Assembly: GCA_964649745.1 (NCBI GenBank)
Contig: CAZYQI010000010.1
Span: forward strand, 1 to 64,000
DNA: 64,000 bases
Direction of reading: 5' to 3'
Source: CAZEHS01 sp964649745
GTDB lineage: Bacteria > Bacillota > Clostridia > Peptostreptococcales > Acidaminobacteraceae
Numbering within the stretch: position 1 is the stretch's first letter; each line of letters opens with the position of its first letter. Both the position numbers and the translations under genes were made by a program. This document shows, piece after piece, positions 23,625 through 32,423 of the stretch. Under the pieces are notes generated by a model. The model saw only the letters and a list, made by a program, of their open reading frames with translations. It was not told the DNA's origin and searched no databases.

Positions 23625-26600
23625 CTAGGGTTGAAAACTCCCTAAATGCTCAAGTACGGTCTCAATATGCTTCAACAGAGCATCCCGGGTGTATTTCTTG
23701 GGTTTTCGAATCGAAAAGAAGGGCCTTGCACCACCGTTGAAGCTCAGGCTCTTTTCAAAACGGGCCATTCCCTCCACCACCATCATCGGATTCACCTTTG
23801 CTGTAGCGTGGAACAGCAGCTGAACCCGCTGCACATCCTCCGTGAGGGATTCAATTTTAAGCGCCTGGGCCATTGCTTTGATGTGGGCAATCCGCATAAG
23901 TGTTTCTACCGGATCAGGAATGGTACCGAATCGGTCCTCCATCTCTTCCTGAACCCGGTACAGATCCTTTCGGTTGTGAATGGCTGCAATCTTTTTATAT
24001 ATCTCCATTTTCTGCCGATCATCCGGTATATACCCTTCCGGCACATAGGCCGCAGCGGAAAGCTCCACGGTGGTTTCAATCTCCTGGACCACCGGTATTC
24101 CTTTGAGCCCTTTGACTGTCTCTTCAAGCATCTTGCAGTAAAGATCGTAACCGATGGCTGACATATGCCCCGACTGAGAGGAACCCAGCAGGTTACCGGC
24201 ACCGCGAATCTCCAGGTCTTTCATGGCAATTTTGAATCCTGACCCCAGCTCAACCAGTTCCTTTACTGCCCGAAGACGCTTCTCTGCCACTTCTGACAGC
24301 ACCTTATTCCGAGGGTATATCAGATAGGCATAGGCCAGACGATTGCTGCGGCCCACCCGCCCTCTCAATTGATAGAGCTGAGACAGGCCCATCTGATCGG
24401 CGTCGTTGATGATAATGGTGTTGACGTTGGAAATATCCAGTCCGGTTTCAATAATGGTTGTGCACACCAGTACATCGATTTCATGATGGTAAAAATCCTT
24501 CATGATGTTTTCCAGCTGGTGCTCGGCCATCTGACCATGGGCAAAGCGGAAGCGGACATTAGGCATCCGCAGAGCAAGCGCTCCGGTCACACGATCGATA
24601 TCCTCAATCCGGTTATGGACAAAATATACCTGCCCTCCCCGTTCCGCTTCCTTCAGGATCGCTTCCCGAATCATCAGAGGGTCTTCCTCAACCACATAGG
24701 TCTGAATCGGGTAACGGTCTTCCGGGGGATCTTCAATGATACTCATATCCCGCACTCCAATCAGGGACATGTGCAGCGTTCTAGGTATCGGAGTTGCCGT
24801 AAGGGTAAGAACATCGATGTTTTTCTTCAGGGTCTTGATAGATTCCTTGTGACGCACCCCAAAGCGCTGTTCTTCATCCACCACCAACAGACCAAGATCC
24901 TTATAACGCAGATCCTTTGACAGCAGTCGGTGGGTTCCCACCACCACATCGACTACCCCGGCTTCCAGATTTCGTATAATGATGTCCTGTTCTTTTTTTG
25001 AACGGAAACGGCTCAGCATTTCCACATGCACCGGATAAGGTGAAAAGCGTTCCACCATGGTGTTGTAGTGCTGTTGAGCCAGAATGGTGGTCGGAACCAG
25101 GAACGCGGCCTGCTTGCCCTCCATAACCGCCTTGAATACTGCCCGCAGGGCTACCTCTGTTTTACCGAATCCCACATCCCCGCACAAGAGACGATCCATG
25201 GACTCTGGCTTCTCCATATCACTCTTGATCTCTTCGATGCAGCGCAGCTGGTCCGGAGTTTCCTCATAGGGAAACGCATCCTCCATCTGATGCTGCCAGG
25301 TGGTGTCCGGCGAAAACGGGTGTCCCGGTATCTGACGACGCTCTGCATAAAGCTCCAGCAGCTCATCCGTCATGTCTTCAATGGCCTTCTTAGCCTTGGC
25401 CTTGGTGCGGGACCAATCGGAACCGCCAAGCCGGTTCAGCTTTGCGGCAACCCCTTCTGATCCTATGTATTTCTGGATGAGCTCCATCTGCTCAATGGGT
25501 ATGTACAGGAAATCATCACCCTGATACTGTACCTTCAGATAATCCTTGCGGAGTTCTTCAACCTTAAGCTGTTCAACTCCAAGATATTTCCCAACCCCAT
25601 GGTGCTCGTGAACAACCAAATCCCCTACCTGGAGTTCGTTGAATGACTGAATCAACCGTCCCGAGTTCTTGCGGGTACGTTTGGTTTTCTTCTGAATTCC
25701 AAACAGTTCCTGTTCGGTAAGAACGATAAACTTCGCCTCTTCGCAGCGAAAGCCCTCTCCAATGGATTCGGAACTGATAAGGCACTGTCCGGTCACAATT
25801 TCTTCAACAGTCGGATCCGCTATCTGAATAGAGAGGTCTTCCGCCAGAAGATCTGAAAAAATCCGGTCAACGCGATCCGGTGCACCGGTTGCCAGAAGGA
25901 TCTTATAGCCACGGTACTGCCATTTCCGTATATCCGACGCAAGATCATCGGTCTTTCCATAAAACGAGGGCGCCTCCGACAATGCAATCATCCGGTAGTC
26001 CGCACCGGAGTCCGGGCGCTGGCCGCTTCTGAGCAGGACCAGTTGCCTGAATATGCCGGCCTTAAGCCGGGCTTCTTCAGGATTGAAAATCATTCGGTAT
26101 TGGCCGGGCAGCCCTTCGCCCTTTTCCAAAAAGAGCTGGTAGCGGTCCAGAAACTCCCGGTTTTCAAACTCTACTTTTTCCCACGCCCGTTGCCAGTCCA
26201 GATAGATTACAACTGCATCAGGGCTGCAATAGCTGAGGAATGAATGACCGAAATCTTCAAGGTATCCGGTATACTTGCGCAGATCGTCAAAACATCGATT
26301 CTGGGAAAACCCCTCTTGAAGCTGCCTGCACCAGCTCAAGGATTCTTCCATATCCTTTTTCCCGTCCAATGCCCTTTCTTCTGCTTTGAAGGCTGCCATA
26401 AGGCGGAGCATCTGTTCGTCAGTAAGAAAAATTTCCCCTGCAGGACATAAAACAGCCTCGCTCATTTTCTCCTGAGATCGCTGATCCTCTATGGTGAAGG
26501 TCCGTATGGAATCGATTTCGTCATCAAAAAGCTCAACGCGCAGCGGATATTCGTAAACCGGTGTGAACACATCAAAAATATCCCCTCTGACGGAAAACTG

Positions 26601-27116
26601 CCCGGGGCCCTCCACCAGCTCTGACCGTTCGTACCCCCAGGAATAGAGGCGTCTGATCACCGCATTAAGATCCAGTCGCTCCCCCACAGCCAGACGCTCT
26701 GTTGTTTGCCTTAAAACGGAGGGGTCCGGCAATCTGTCCAGAAGAGATTCCGCCGACACCACCACCACGGCGGGTTCCTTCAGCAGGGTTTGAAGCGCCC
26801 TCATCCTGGCCTGGTCAAGATGCCCGCTGTGGGCAATGGCCTTGAAGAAAACCCGGTCTCTGGCTTGAAGGTGCACCGCTGTACTCAGATTTTCATCACC
26901 GCTCAGGTGCCCCATAAGAAGGTGTGCATCCGCTTCTCCTGCGGTAACGACAACCACCTGTCGCCCGGTTAGGGTCCGGATGGCTTCCACAATCAATGAC
27001 CAGGCCCCTGTGGGTACAGCTCCGCCCTGGACATGGGCCCCTGGGGCCTGAAGGCGTTTTCCAGCCTGAACGAAGGATTCAGTTTTCATAAGGGTATTAA
27101 GGATCAGTTTACGCAT
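23625..27116 (-). CDS. mfd: Transcription-repair coupling factor Mfd
   Basis: Removes RNA polymerase stalled at DNA lesions and recruits UvrA. The 1163-residue product has the usual architecture: UvrB-like N-terminal domains, the RNA-polymerase-interacting domain (about 480-550, FNELQVGDLVVHEHHGVGKYLGVEQL), and the RecG-like translocase with Walker A CGDVGFGKTEVALRA (about 655), Walker B VVDEEQRFGVRHKE, motif III TLTATPIPRTLHMS and a TRCF C-terminal domain. ATG at 27116 has AAAGG five bases upstream. It is 18 bp after pth and likely cotranscribed with it, as in Bacillus. Confidence 0.97.
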   Translation of the reverse strand: MRKLILNTLMKTESFVQAGKRLQAPGAHVQGGAVPTGAWSLIVEAIRTLTGRQVVVVTAGEADAHLLMGHLSGDENLSTAVHLQARDRVFFKAIAHSGHLDQARMRALQTLLKEPAVVVVSAESLLDRLPDPSVLRQTTERLAVGERLDLNAVIRRLYSWGYERSELVEGPGQFSVRGDIFDVFTPVYEYPLRVELFDDEIDSIRTFTIEDQRSQEKMSEAVLCPAGEIFLTDEQMLRLMAAFKAEERALDGKKDMEESLSWCRQLQEGFSQNRCFDDLRKYTGYLEDFGHSFLSYCSPDAVVIYLDWQRAWEKVEFENREFLDRYQLFLEKGEGLPGQYRMIFNPEEARLKAGIFRQLVLLRSGQRPDSGADYRMIALSEAPSFYGKTDDLASDIRKWQYRGYKILLATGAPDRVDRIFSDLLAEDLSIQIADPTVEEIVTGQCLISSESIGEGFRCEEAKFIVLTEQELFGIQKKTKRTRKNSGRLIQSFNELQVGDLVVHEHHGVGKYLGVEQLKVEELRKDYLKVQYQGDDFLYIPIEQMELIQKYIGSEGVAAKLNRLGGSDWSRTKAKAKKAIEDMTDELLELYAERRQIPGHPFSPDTTWQHQMEDAFPYEETPDQLRCIEEIKSDMEKPESMDRLLCGDVGFGKTEVALRAVFKAVMEGKQAAFLVPTTILAQQHYNTMVERFSPYPVHVEMLSRFRSKKEQDIIIRNLEAGVVDVVVGTHRLLSKDLRYKDLGLLVVDEEQRFGVRHKESIKTLKKNIDVLTLTATPIPRTLHMSLIGVRDMSIIEDPPEDRYPIQTYVVEEDPLMIREAILKEAERGGQVYFVHNRIEDIDRVTGALALRMPNVRFRFAHGQMAEHQLENIMKDFYHHEIDVLVCTTIIETGLDISNVNTIIINDADQMGLSQLYQLRGRVGRSNRLAYAYLIYPRNKVLSEVAEKRLRAVKELVELGSGFKIAMKDLEIRGAGNLLGSSQSGHMSAIGYDLYCKMLEETVKGLKGIPVVQEIETTVELSAAAYVPEGYIPDDRQKMEIYKKIAAIHNRKDLYRVQEEMEDRFGTIPDPVETLMRIAHIKAMAQALKIESLTEDVQRVQLLFHATAKVNPMMVVEGMARFEKSLSFNGGARPFFSIRKPKKYTRDALLKHIETVLEHLGSFQP

Positions 27117-27134
27117 GGGCACCTTTTCTAAAAG

Positions 27135-27698
27135 CTATGTGTTCACGTTATAGCGATTCATGGCCTTTTGCAGGCCTTCCTTGACCACGCATTCCAGCGC
27201 TTCAGAGGCCCTGACAATGGCATTTTCCATCTTCGGGATTTCTTCCGGCCGAAAGCGGCCCAGTACATAGTCCGCCAAATCTCCATGAAGGGGTTTACCG
27301 ACACCCATCCTTATACGGGGAAATCCCTCCGAATTGAGATGAGACAGGATGCTCCTCATGCCGTTATGGGTTCCGGAACCCCCCTGTTGTCGAATTCGGA
27401 TTTTACCCGTCTCCAGATCAATGTCGTCATATATCACCACCAGATTCTCCAGTGGAATCTTATAAAATCGGATTATACTCTGCAGGGACTCTCCACTGAG
27501 GTTCATATAGGTTTGAGGCTTTATGAGGACAACCTGCTCCCCATTGATCCGCCCCTCCCCAATCAGCGCCTTATGCTTTATTTTTCTTACAGGAATGTGG
27601 TGGATTCTTGAAAAATGATCAATCACCTCAAACCCGATATTGTGCCTCGTACTGTCGTAACGTACGCCCGGATTGCCTAAACCGACAAAAATATACAT
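27135..27698 (-). CDS. pth: Peptidyl-tRNA hydrolase
   Basis: Releases peptides from dropped-off peptidyl-tRNA. The 187-residue product has FVGLGNPGVRYDSTRHNIGFEVID with the catalytic His, KPQTYMNLSGES, VIYDDIDLETGKIRIR with the catalytic Asp, and GGSGTHNGMRSI. ATG at 27698 has GAGGTGG five bases upstream, while an upstream ATG at 27707 directly abuts that site. This is the spoVC position of the Bacillus cluster. Confidence 0.96.
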   Translation of the reverse strand: MYIFVGLGNPGVRYDSTRHNIGFEVIDHFSRIHHIPVRKIKHKALIGEGRINGEQVVLIKPQTYMNLSGESLQSIIRFYKIPLENLVVIYDDIDLETGKIRIRQQGGSGTHNGMRSILSHLNSEGFPRIRMGVGKPLHGDLADYVLGRFRPEEIPKMENAIVRASEALECVVKEGLQKAMNRYNVNT

Positions 27699-27725
27699 GG
27701 CATCCACCTCACTTTCACCGAAACC

Positions 27726-27734
27726 ATTATAGCA
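27726..27734 (-). promoter_or_regulatory. Extended -10 promoter element for pth-mfd
   Basis: TGCTATAAT on the minus strand is a perfect extended -10, about 28 bp upstream of the pth start. The region at -35 lies within the terminator stem of the preceding chemoreceptor gene and is a poor match, which is tolerated with an extended -10. Confidence 0.55.
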
Positions 27735-27774
27735 TAAAACAGGCTGTGACCTCTAAGGTCACAGCCTGTTTTAT
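27734..27774 (-). terminator. Terminator after chemoreceptor gene 1, bidirectional shape
   Basis: Perfect 18-bp arms at 27734-27751 and 27757-27774 around a five-base loop, with A-run on one side and T-run on the other. It lies 12 bp after the stop codon of the chemoreceptor gene and overlaps the pth promoter region. Confidence 0.85.
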
Positions 27775-27786
27775 CATTATACGCTA

Positions 27787-29886
27787 TCAGACGGTAAAAC
27801 GTCGGGCCGCGTCATTAAGATGAACAGATATTTCGTTGAGCCGTTCTGCGGCTTTGGCCACCTCTTCAACTGCCATGGTCTGTTGTTCCATGGAAGAGCT
27901 CACTTCCTCAGAGGCCGCTGCCGTTTCTTCCGATACGGCAGAGATGTTCTCAATGGACTGGACGATCTGATCCTTATCCTTGTTCAGATCCTTAATGAAC
28001 CCGCTGATGATCTCAATCTCTGCCGTAATCATCACAATGGATTTGGAGATGGTTTCAAAGGTCTTATTCACATCTTCAACCGCATCGGACTGCTCACGGG
28101 TAATCACTTTCACTTCCTTCATGCTGGAAACGCTGCGGGTGCTGTCGGCCAGGATATTGGTCACGATGCCGCGGATCTTGTCCGCGGCGCCGCTGGACTC
28201 TTCTGCCAGCTTGCGGATTTCTTCCGCCACCACCGCAAAACCTCGGCCGTGTTCTCCTGCACGGGCTGCCTCAATGGAGGCGTTAAGTGCCAGCAGATTG
28301 GTCTGAACCGCAATGGCGCTGATGGAGTCGAGAATAACCCCGATGGACTGCGACTTATTATCCAGCTCCGTAATAACGGTTTCAATCCGCTCATTGGCGG
28401 CGTCGGTCTGTTTTGTTTTTTCCTTCAGAGTGCCGATGGAACGGATTCCTTCCTGATTGGCCCCGGATGCACTCCGCGCCGCATCGATCATCATCTCTGT
28501 GCGGTCATTGAGCTGCACAAACTTATCGGAAAGGGCCTGAACAACCTGTACCCCCCGCTCCGCATCATGGGCCTGATCCGATGCCCCTTTTGCGATTTCC
28601 TCAACCGTCCTGCCAACTTCATCGGCAGAGGCGCTGGTCTCTTCCGAGGTGGCCGCCAGATTCTGAGCGGAGTGGGTCACCTCGCCGGATATCAGCTGAA
28701 TACTCTTAACCAGAGTGCCCAGTTCCGTTACGGTAGCTGTGAAGTGCTGCGCCAGTTGCCCCAGCTCATCATTGCTGTCCACGTTAAAGGACGCCGTCAA
28801 ATCTCCTTTTCGTACAAGCTCCATGCCTTCCAGCAGCTTTCGGATATGCCCGGTGAGCCGTTGGGAGAATACAAAGGAAATCAGGATCGCCAATACGAGG
28901 GATATCCCTCCTGCAATGAGTATCTCGATCAGTATCTTGTTGATCTCTCCGGAAATTTCGGACTGGTCAAAGGAACCCAGAATATGCCATCCCAATTCAT
29001 TCTTGGTTTGTGCAACGTAATGCTTCAGCCCGTCCTCTTCATAGATGATCAAGGGCTCGTCCGACTGAATTCCCAAAACAATCGGTTTCAATTTCAGCAG
29101 GGCATCCTTGACCTCTGCGGTGACATCTTTGAATTCCTCCGGATTTTTTGCAAGGGCATCTTCAATGTCAATCGGCATTCCCACCAACAGGGGATTCGGA
29201 TGGGTCATAAGCCGCATGTCCGGTCCCACGATCATGACAAATCCGTTTTTCCCGATTTTCAGATCGTTTACCTTTTGCGCCAGGGTTTCCAGGGATACGT
29301 CCAACCCAATAACCCCAACCAGTCCGTTGTCGACGAAGGAATTGTTTACGGGAGCAGCCACCGAAACAATCAGCTTATTGGAGGCGGAATCCCGATATGG
29401 CGCGGTCCATGTTTTCTTCTGCGCCGCGATCGGGTCCTTGTACCAAGGCCTGATTGTCGGATCGTAACCCGCAGGAAGCTCCTGCAGCGGCCTTAAAAAC
29501 ATCTGCTTGTCCGTTGTTCCCAAGAAGATATTCATGATGTCCGGATCATTGGCCAAGACGGAATCAAACAGCTTAACCATCCATGTTTTAGAATCCGGAT
29601 ACGACAACACCTGCTGTACATTGGCATCGTCCTGCAGAAGACTCGTTACATAGGAAAACTCCTTCAGATAGTTGGTGATAATCACATCTGTCTGAGCAAC
29701 CGATTCCGTAGCCGACGCCTCCAATTTATCCGTCAGGATATTGCTTGTTTCCCTGAACAGCATGAAGCCCAACGCCAACAGCGGAACGCCAATAAGAACG
29801 ACAAACATTCCCATCAGTTTAAATCGAATACTATGCCTCGCTTTTCCACCTTCGCCCAAAGGCTCTTTCTTTGCTTTGATCTCCAT
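27787..29886 (-). CDS. Methyl-accepting chemotaxis protein with dCache sensor (copy 1)
   Basis: Transmembrane chemoreceptor. The 699-residue product has a membrane segment at about residues 23-45, an extracellular double-Cache domain (about 55-300, with YDPTIRPWYKDPIAAQ, the Cache signature), a second membrane segment near 325-345, a HAMP region, and a cytoplasmic signalling domain. The CheA/CheW hairpin tip is AVQTNLLALNASIEAARAGEHGRGFAVVAEEIRKLAE. The signalling half is nearly identical, down to the DNA, to the next gene (30060-32135), while the sensor halves differ. No CheW-binding C-terminal pentapeptide is seen. ATG at 29886 follows GGGGTGAG. Confidence 0.93.
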   Translation of the reverse strand: MEIKAKKEPLGEGGKARHSIRFKLMGMFVVLIGVPLLALGFMLFRETSNILTDKLEASATESVAQTDVIITNYLKEFSYVTSLLQDDANVQQVLSYPDSKTWMVKLFDSVLANDPDIMNIFLGTTDKQMFLRPLQELPAGYDPTIRPWYKDPIAAQKKTWTAPYRDSASNKLIVSVAAPVNNSFVDNGLVGVIGLDVSLETLAQKVNDLKIGKNGFVMIVGPDMRLMTHPNPLLVGMPIDIEDALAKNPEEFKDVTAEVKDALLKLKPIVLGIQSDEPLIIYEEDGLKHYVAQTKNELGWHILGSFDQSEISGEINKILIEILIAGGISLVLAILISFVFSQRLTGHIRKLLEGMELVRKGDLTASFNVDSNDELGQLAQHFTATVTELGTLVKSIQLISGEVTHSAQNLAATSEETSASADEVGRTVEEIAKGASDQAHDAERGVQVVQALSDKFVQLNDRTEMMIDAARSASGANQEGIRSIGTLKEKTKQTDAANERIETVITELDNKSQSIGVILDSISAIAVQTNLLALNASIEAARAGEHGRGFAVVAEEIRKLAEESSGAADKIRGIVTNILADSTRSVSSMKEVKVITREQSDAVEDVNKTFETISKSIVMITAEIEIISGFIKDLNKDKDQIVQSIENISAVSEETAAASEEVSSSMEQQTMAVEEVAKAAERLNEISVHLNDAARRFTV
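27851..28629. repeat. 779-bp direct repeat, copy in chemoreceptor gene 1
   Basis: Reading both copies, no difference was found between 27851-28629 and 30124-30902 (constant offset of 2273). Mismatches begin at 27850 and 28630. It covers the methylation and signalling helices of the receptors. Synonymous sites also match, so the copies are very recently duplicated or converted. Confidence 0.9.
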
Positions 29887-29998
29887 TGTCTCACCCCGTC
29901 TGATTGATTTGTTATGCTATAAGTGGATTTATACCCTCCCCTGTGAGGACAAATCAGTAATGGCGGCCAGAGGGCCTTTTTTTATTCGAATCGCCATC

Positions 29999-30038
29999 AA
30001 AAAATAAAAAAGAGGATGGGCGCCGTGCCCATCCTCTC
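29999..30038 (-). terminator. Intrinsic terminator after chemoreceptor gene 2
   Basis: On the minus strand GAGAGGATGGGC and GCCCATCCTC form a long GC-rich stem followed by TTTTTTATTTTTT. It begins about 22 bp after the stop codon at 30060. The remaining 29887-29998 is the leader of chemoreceptor gene 1, without a clear promoter. Confidence 0.9.
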
Positions 30039-30059
30039 ATTTGCTGAAGAAACGTCCGC

Positions 30060-32135
30060 TTAAACCTGGAATTTTCTCGCAGCACTATTCAGTTCCACCG
30101 ATATTTCGTTGAGTCGTTCTGCCGCTTTGGCCACCTCTTCAACTGCCATGGTCTGTTGTTCCATGGAAGAGCTCACTTCCTCAGAGGCCGCTGCCGTTTC
30201 TTCCGATACGGCAGAGATGTTCTCAATGGACTGGACGATCTGATCCTTATCCTTGTTCAGATCCTTAATGAACCCGCTGATGATCTCAATCTCTGCCGTA
30301 ATCATCACAATGGATTTGGAGATGGTTTCAAAGGTCTTATTCACATCTTCAACCGCATCGGACTGCTCACGGGTAATCACTTTCACTTCCTTCATGCTGG
30401 AAACGCTGCGGGTGCTGTCGGCCAGGATATTGGTCACGATGCCGCGGATCTTGTCCGCGGCGCCGCTGGACTCTTCTGCCAGCTTGCGGATTTCTTCCGC
30501 CACCACCGCAAAACCTCGGCCGTGTTCTCCTGCACGGGCTGCCTCAATGGAGGCGTTAAGTGCCAGCAGATTGGTCTGAACCGCAATGGCGCTGATGGAG
30601 TCGAGAATAACCCCGATGGACTGCGACTTATTATCCAGCTCCGTAATAACGGTTTCAATCCGCTCATTGGCGGCGTCGGTCTGTTTTGTTTTTTCCTTCA
30701 GAGTGCCGATGGAACGGATTCCTTCCTGATTGGCCCCGGATGCACTCCGCGCCGCATCGATCATCATCTCTGTGCGGTCATTGAGCTGCACAAACTTATC
30801 GGAAAGGGCCTGAACAACCTGTACCCCCCGCTCCGCATCATGGGCCTGATCCGATGCCCCTTTTGCGATTTCCTCAACCGTCCTGCCAACTTCATCGGCA
30901 GACGCGCTGGTCTCTTCCGAGGTGGCGGCCAGATTCTGAGCGGAGTGGGTCACCTCGCCGGATATATCCTGGATGCTTCTGACCAGAGTCCCCAACTCTG
31001 AAACCGTCGCCGTGAAATATTGGGCAAGCCGCCCCAATTCATCATTGCTCTGAACATCAAATTTAACCGTAAGGTCACCCTTCCGCACCCGTTCCATCCC
31101 TATGAGCATCGCCTTCACATGACCGGTCATGCGGTTTGAGAAAATGAAGGAAGCGATCAGGGCCAGAGCCAGGGCGCCCATTCCAAGAGTTACCAGGTAA
31201 ATAAGATCCCCTTTGGCTCCGTCAGAAACCTCACTCCCTTCAAACATCGCAACCAGATAACCAAGATCCGACTTGGTGACTGTCGCATACATCTTGCTTC
31301 CCTGGGATTCATAGGAGATAAATTCCTTTCCTTCCTTGATGCCCTCCATGAGAGGCTTCAGGGCGATCATCGTCTCCCGTATCTCCGGTTTTACATCCTT
31401 CACTTTATCCGGCTCTTTTTGTGCAACCTCTTCGAAGTTAAGAGGGGCTCCCACATACTCTTTATTGGGATGGTACATGATGGACAGATCCGAACCGACG
31501 ATTGCCACATAGCCCGTTTTGCCGATCTTTGTTTTCGCAACGGCCTCAACAACCGTATCCAGGGCAATGTCCGCTCCCAGCACACCTATAGGGGCATTGC
31601 CGGCCGCTTTGTTAAACACCGGTATGGCCGGTGAAATAACCAGCTTTCCGGTGAAGGCATCCACATAAGGGGCAGTAAAAATAAAACCTCCCGCCGTATT
31701 TGCTGCCTTATACCACCCGCGGGCCCTGGGATCGTAGCCGTCCGGAAGCTTCTGATCCGGCTTGATCGCCATTTGACCGTTCACATCCCCAATATAAAGA
31801 GCCATAACATCCTTGTCCGTTTTAACAACACGATCCAACATTGCCAACACCTTGTCCCGGGACGCCGGATCCGTCAGAAGTGTCTGCAGCTCCCCGTCGT
31901 TGGCAACATATTCCGTTATGAATCGAAACTCTCTCAAATAATTGCTGATACTGTCCTGAGTAATAGAAAGTGCTAATTTTGAATTTTTTTCGAGATCCGC
32001 CTCCATCTTGTCGGTAGACCGCATATACATCATGATTCCCATAACGGCCAGGGGAAGACCAATTAACAGAACAAACATCCCCATCAATTTGAACCGTATA
32101 CTCCGCTTAACCTGATTGTCTTGTAACTCCGACAT
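30060..32135 (-). CDS. Methyl-accepting chemotaxis protein with dCache sensor (copy 2)
   Basis: Transmembrane chemoreceptor, 691 residues. Membrane segment at about 13-35, double-Cache sensor (about 45-285, YDPRARGWYKAANTAGGFIFTAPYVDAFTGK), second membrane segment near 310-330, HAMP, then a signalling domain whose DNA is the same as that of copy 1 over 779 bp. The sensor is only distantly similar to copy 1, so the ligands probably differ. ATG at 32135 has GGAGG seven bases upstream. The two genes interrupt the conserved prs-pth neighbourhood. Confidence 0.93.
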   Translation of the reverse strand: MSELQDNQVKRSIRFKLMGMFVLLIGLPLAVMGIMMYMRSTDKMEADLEKNSKLALSITQDSISNYLREFRFITEYVANDGELQTLLTDPASRDKVLAMLDRVVKTDKDVMALYIGDVNGQMAIKPDQKLPDGYDPRARGWYKAANTAGGFIFTAPYVDAFTGKLVISPAIPVFNKAAGNAPIGVLGADIALDTVVEAVAKTKIGKTGYVAIVGSDLSIMYHPNKEYVGAPLNFEEVAQKEPDKVKDVKPEIRETMIALKPLMEGIKEGKEFISYESQGSKMYATVTKSDLGYLVAMFEGSEVSDGAKGDLIYLVTLGMGALALALIASFIFSNRMTGHVKAMLIGMERVRKGDLTVKFDVQSNDELGRLAQYFTATVSELGTLVRSIQDISGEVTHSAQNLAATSEETSASADEVGRTVEEIAKGASDQAHDAERGVQVVQALSDKFVQLNDRTEMMIDAARSASGANQEGIRSIGTLKEKTKQTDAANERIETVITELDNKSQSIGVILDSISAIAVQTNLLALNASIEAARAGEHGRGFAVVAEEIRKLAEESSGAADKIRGIVTNILADSTRSVSSMKEVKVITREQSDAVEDVNKTFETISKSIVMITAEIEIISGFIKDLNKDKDQIVQSIENISAVSEETAAASEEVSSSMEQQTMAVEEVAKAAERLNEISVELNSAARKFQV
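30124..30902. repeat. 779-bp direct repeat, copy in chemoreceptor gene 2
   Basis: Same sequence as 27851-28629. Recombination between the two direct copies could delete 2273 bp and leave one hybrid receptor in frame. Confidence 0.9.
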
Positions 32136-32368
32136 GTCTCGTCCTCCTTGGTATGATGCCCGCCTCAATTCTTACTCGTTCCACTGAAACCGACCATTGC
32201 TTCCACACACCCTGGTAATCCTTAGGGAGTACAATCCTACATTTGTTCTAATGTAATATTAGCCATCGGACTTAAAAATCCTTCCCTGCTCGGGATGTTT
32301 TTTAGTGATTTTGTGATTATTATTTTTTAGCGCCCTCAAGTTTTACATGATTTGCATATGAATTCCTA
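32136..32368. other. A/T-rich intergenic region between prs and chemoreceptor gene 2
   Basis: About 230 bp without a gene. It contains the Shine-Dalgarno site of the receptor gene and A/T-rich DNA with runs such as TAAAAAATAATAA on the minus strand. I looked for a flagellar sigma-28 promoter and a riboswitch and saw no convincing match. Confidence 0.3.
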
Positions 32369-32404
32369 ATAAAAAAAGGAACCCCGAATAACCGGAGCCC
32401 CTTC
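32369..32404 (-). terminator. Intrinsic terminator after prs
   Basis: On the minus strand GGGGCTCCG and CGGGGTTCC pair (with G-T pairs) around TTATT-type loop, followed by seven T. It lies about 20 bp after the prs stop codon. Confidence 0.75.
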
Positions 32405-32423
32405 AGATTAAATGAATATACGA

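Noticed and set aside
27820..29496. Long plus-strand open frame (558 codons) opposite chemoreceptor gene 1, with a related frame opposite gene 2
   Set aside because: It mirrors the repetitive codon pattern of the receptor coiled coil and has no recognisable domain.
32136..32368. Possible c-di-GMP riboswitch or sigma-28 promoter before chemoreceptor gene 2
   Set aside because: No conserved riboswitch core and no TAAA-N15-CCGATA pair with the right spacing was found.
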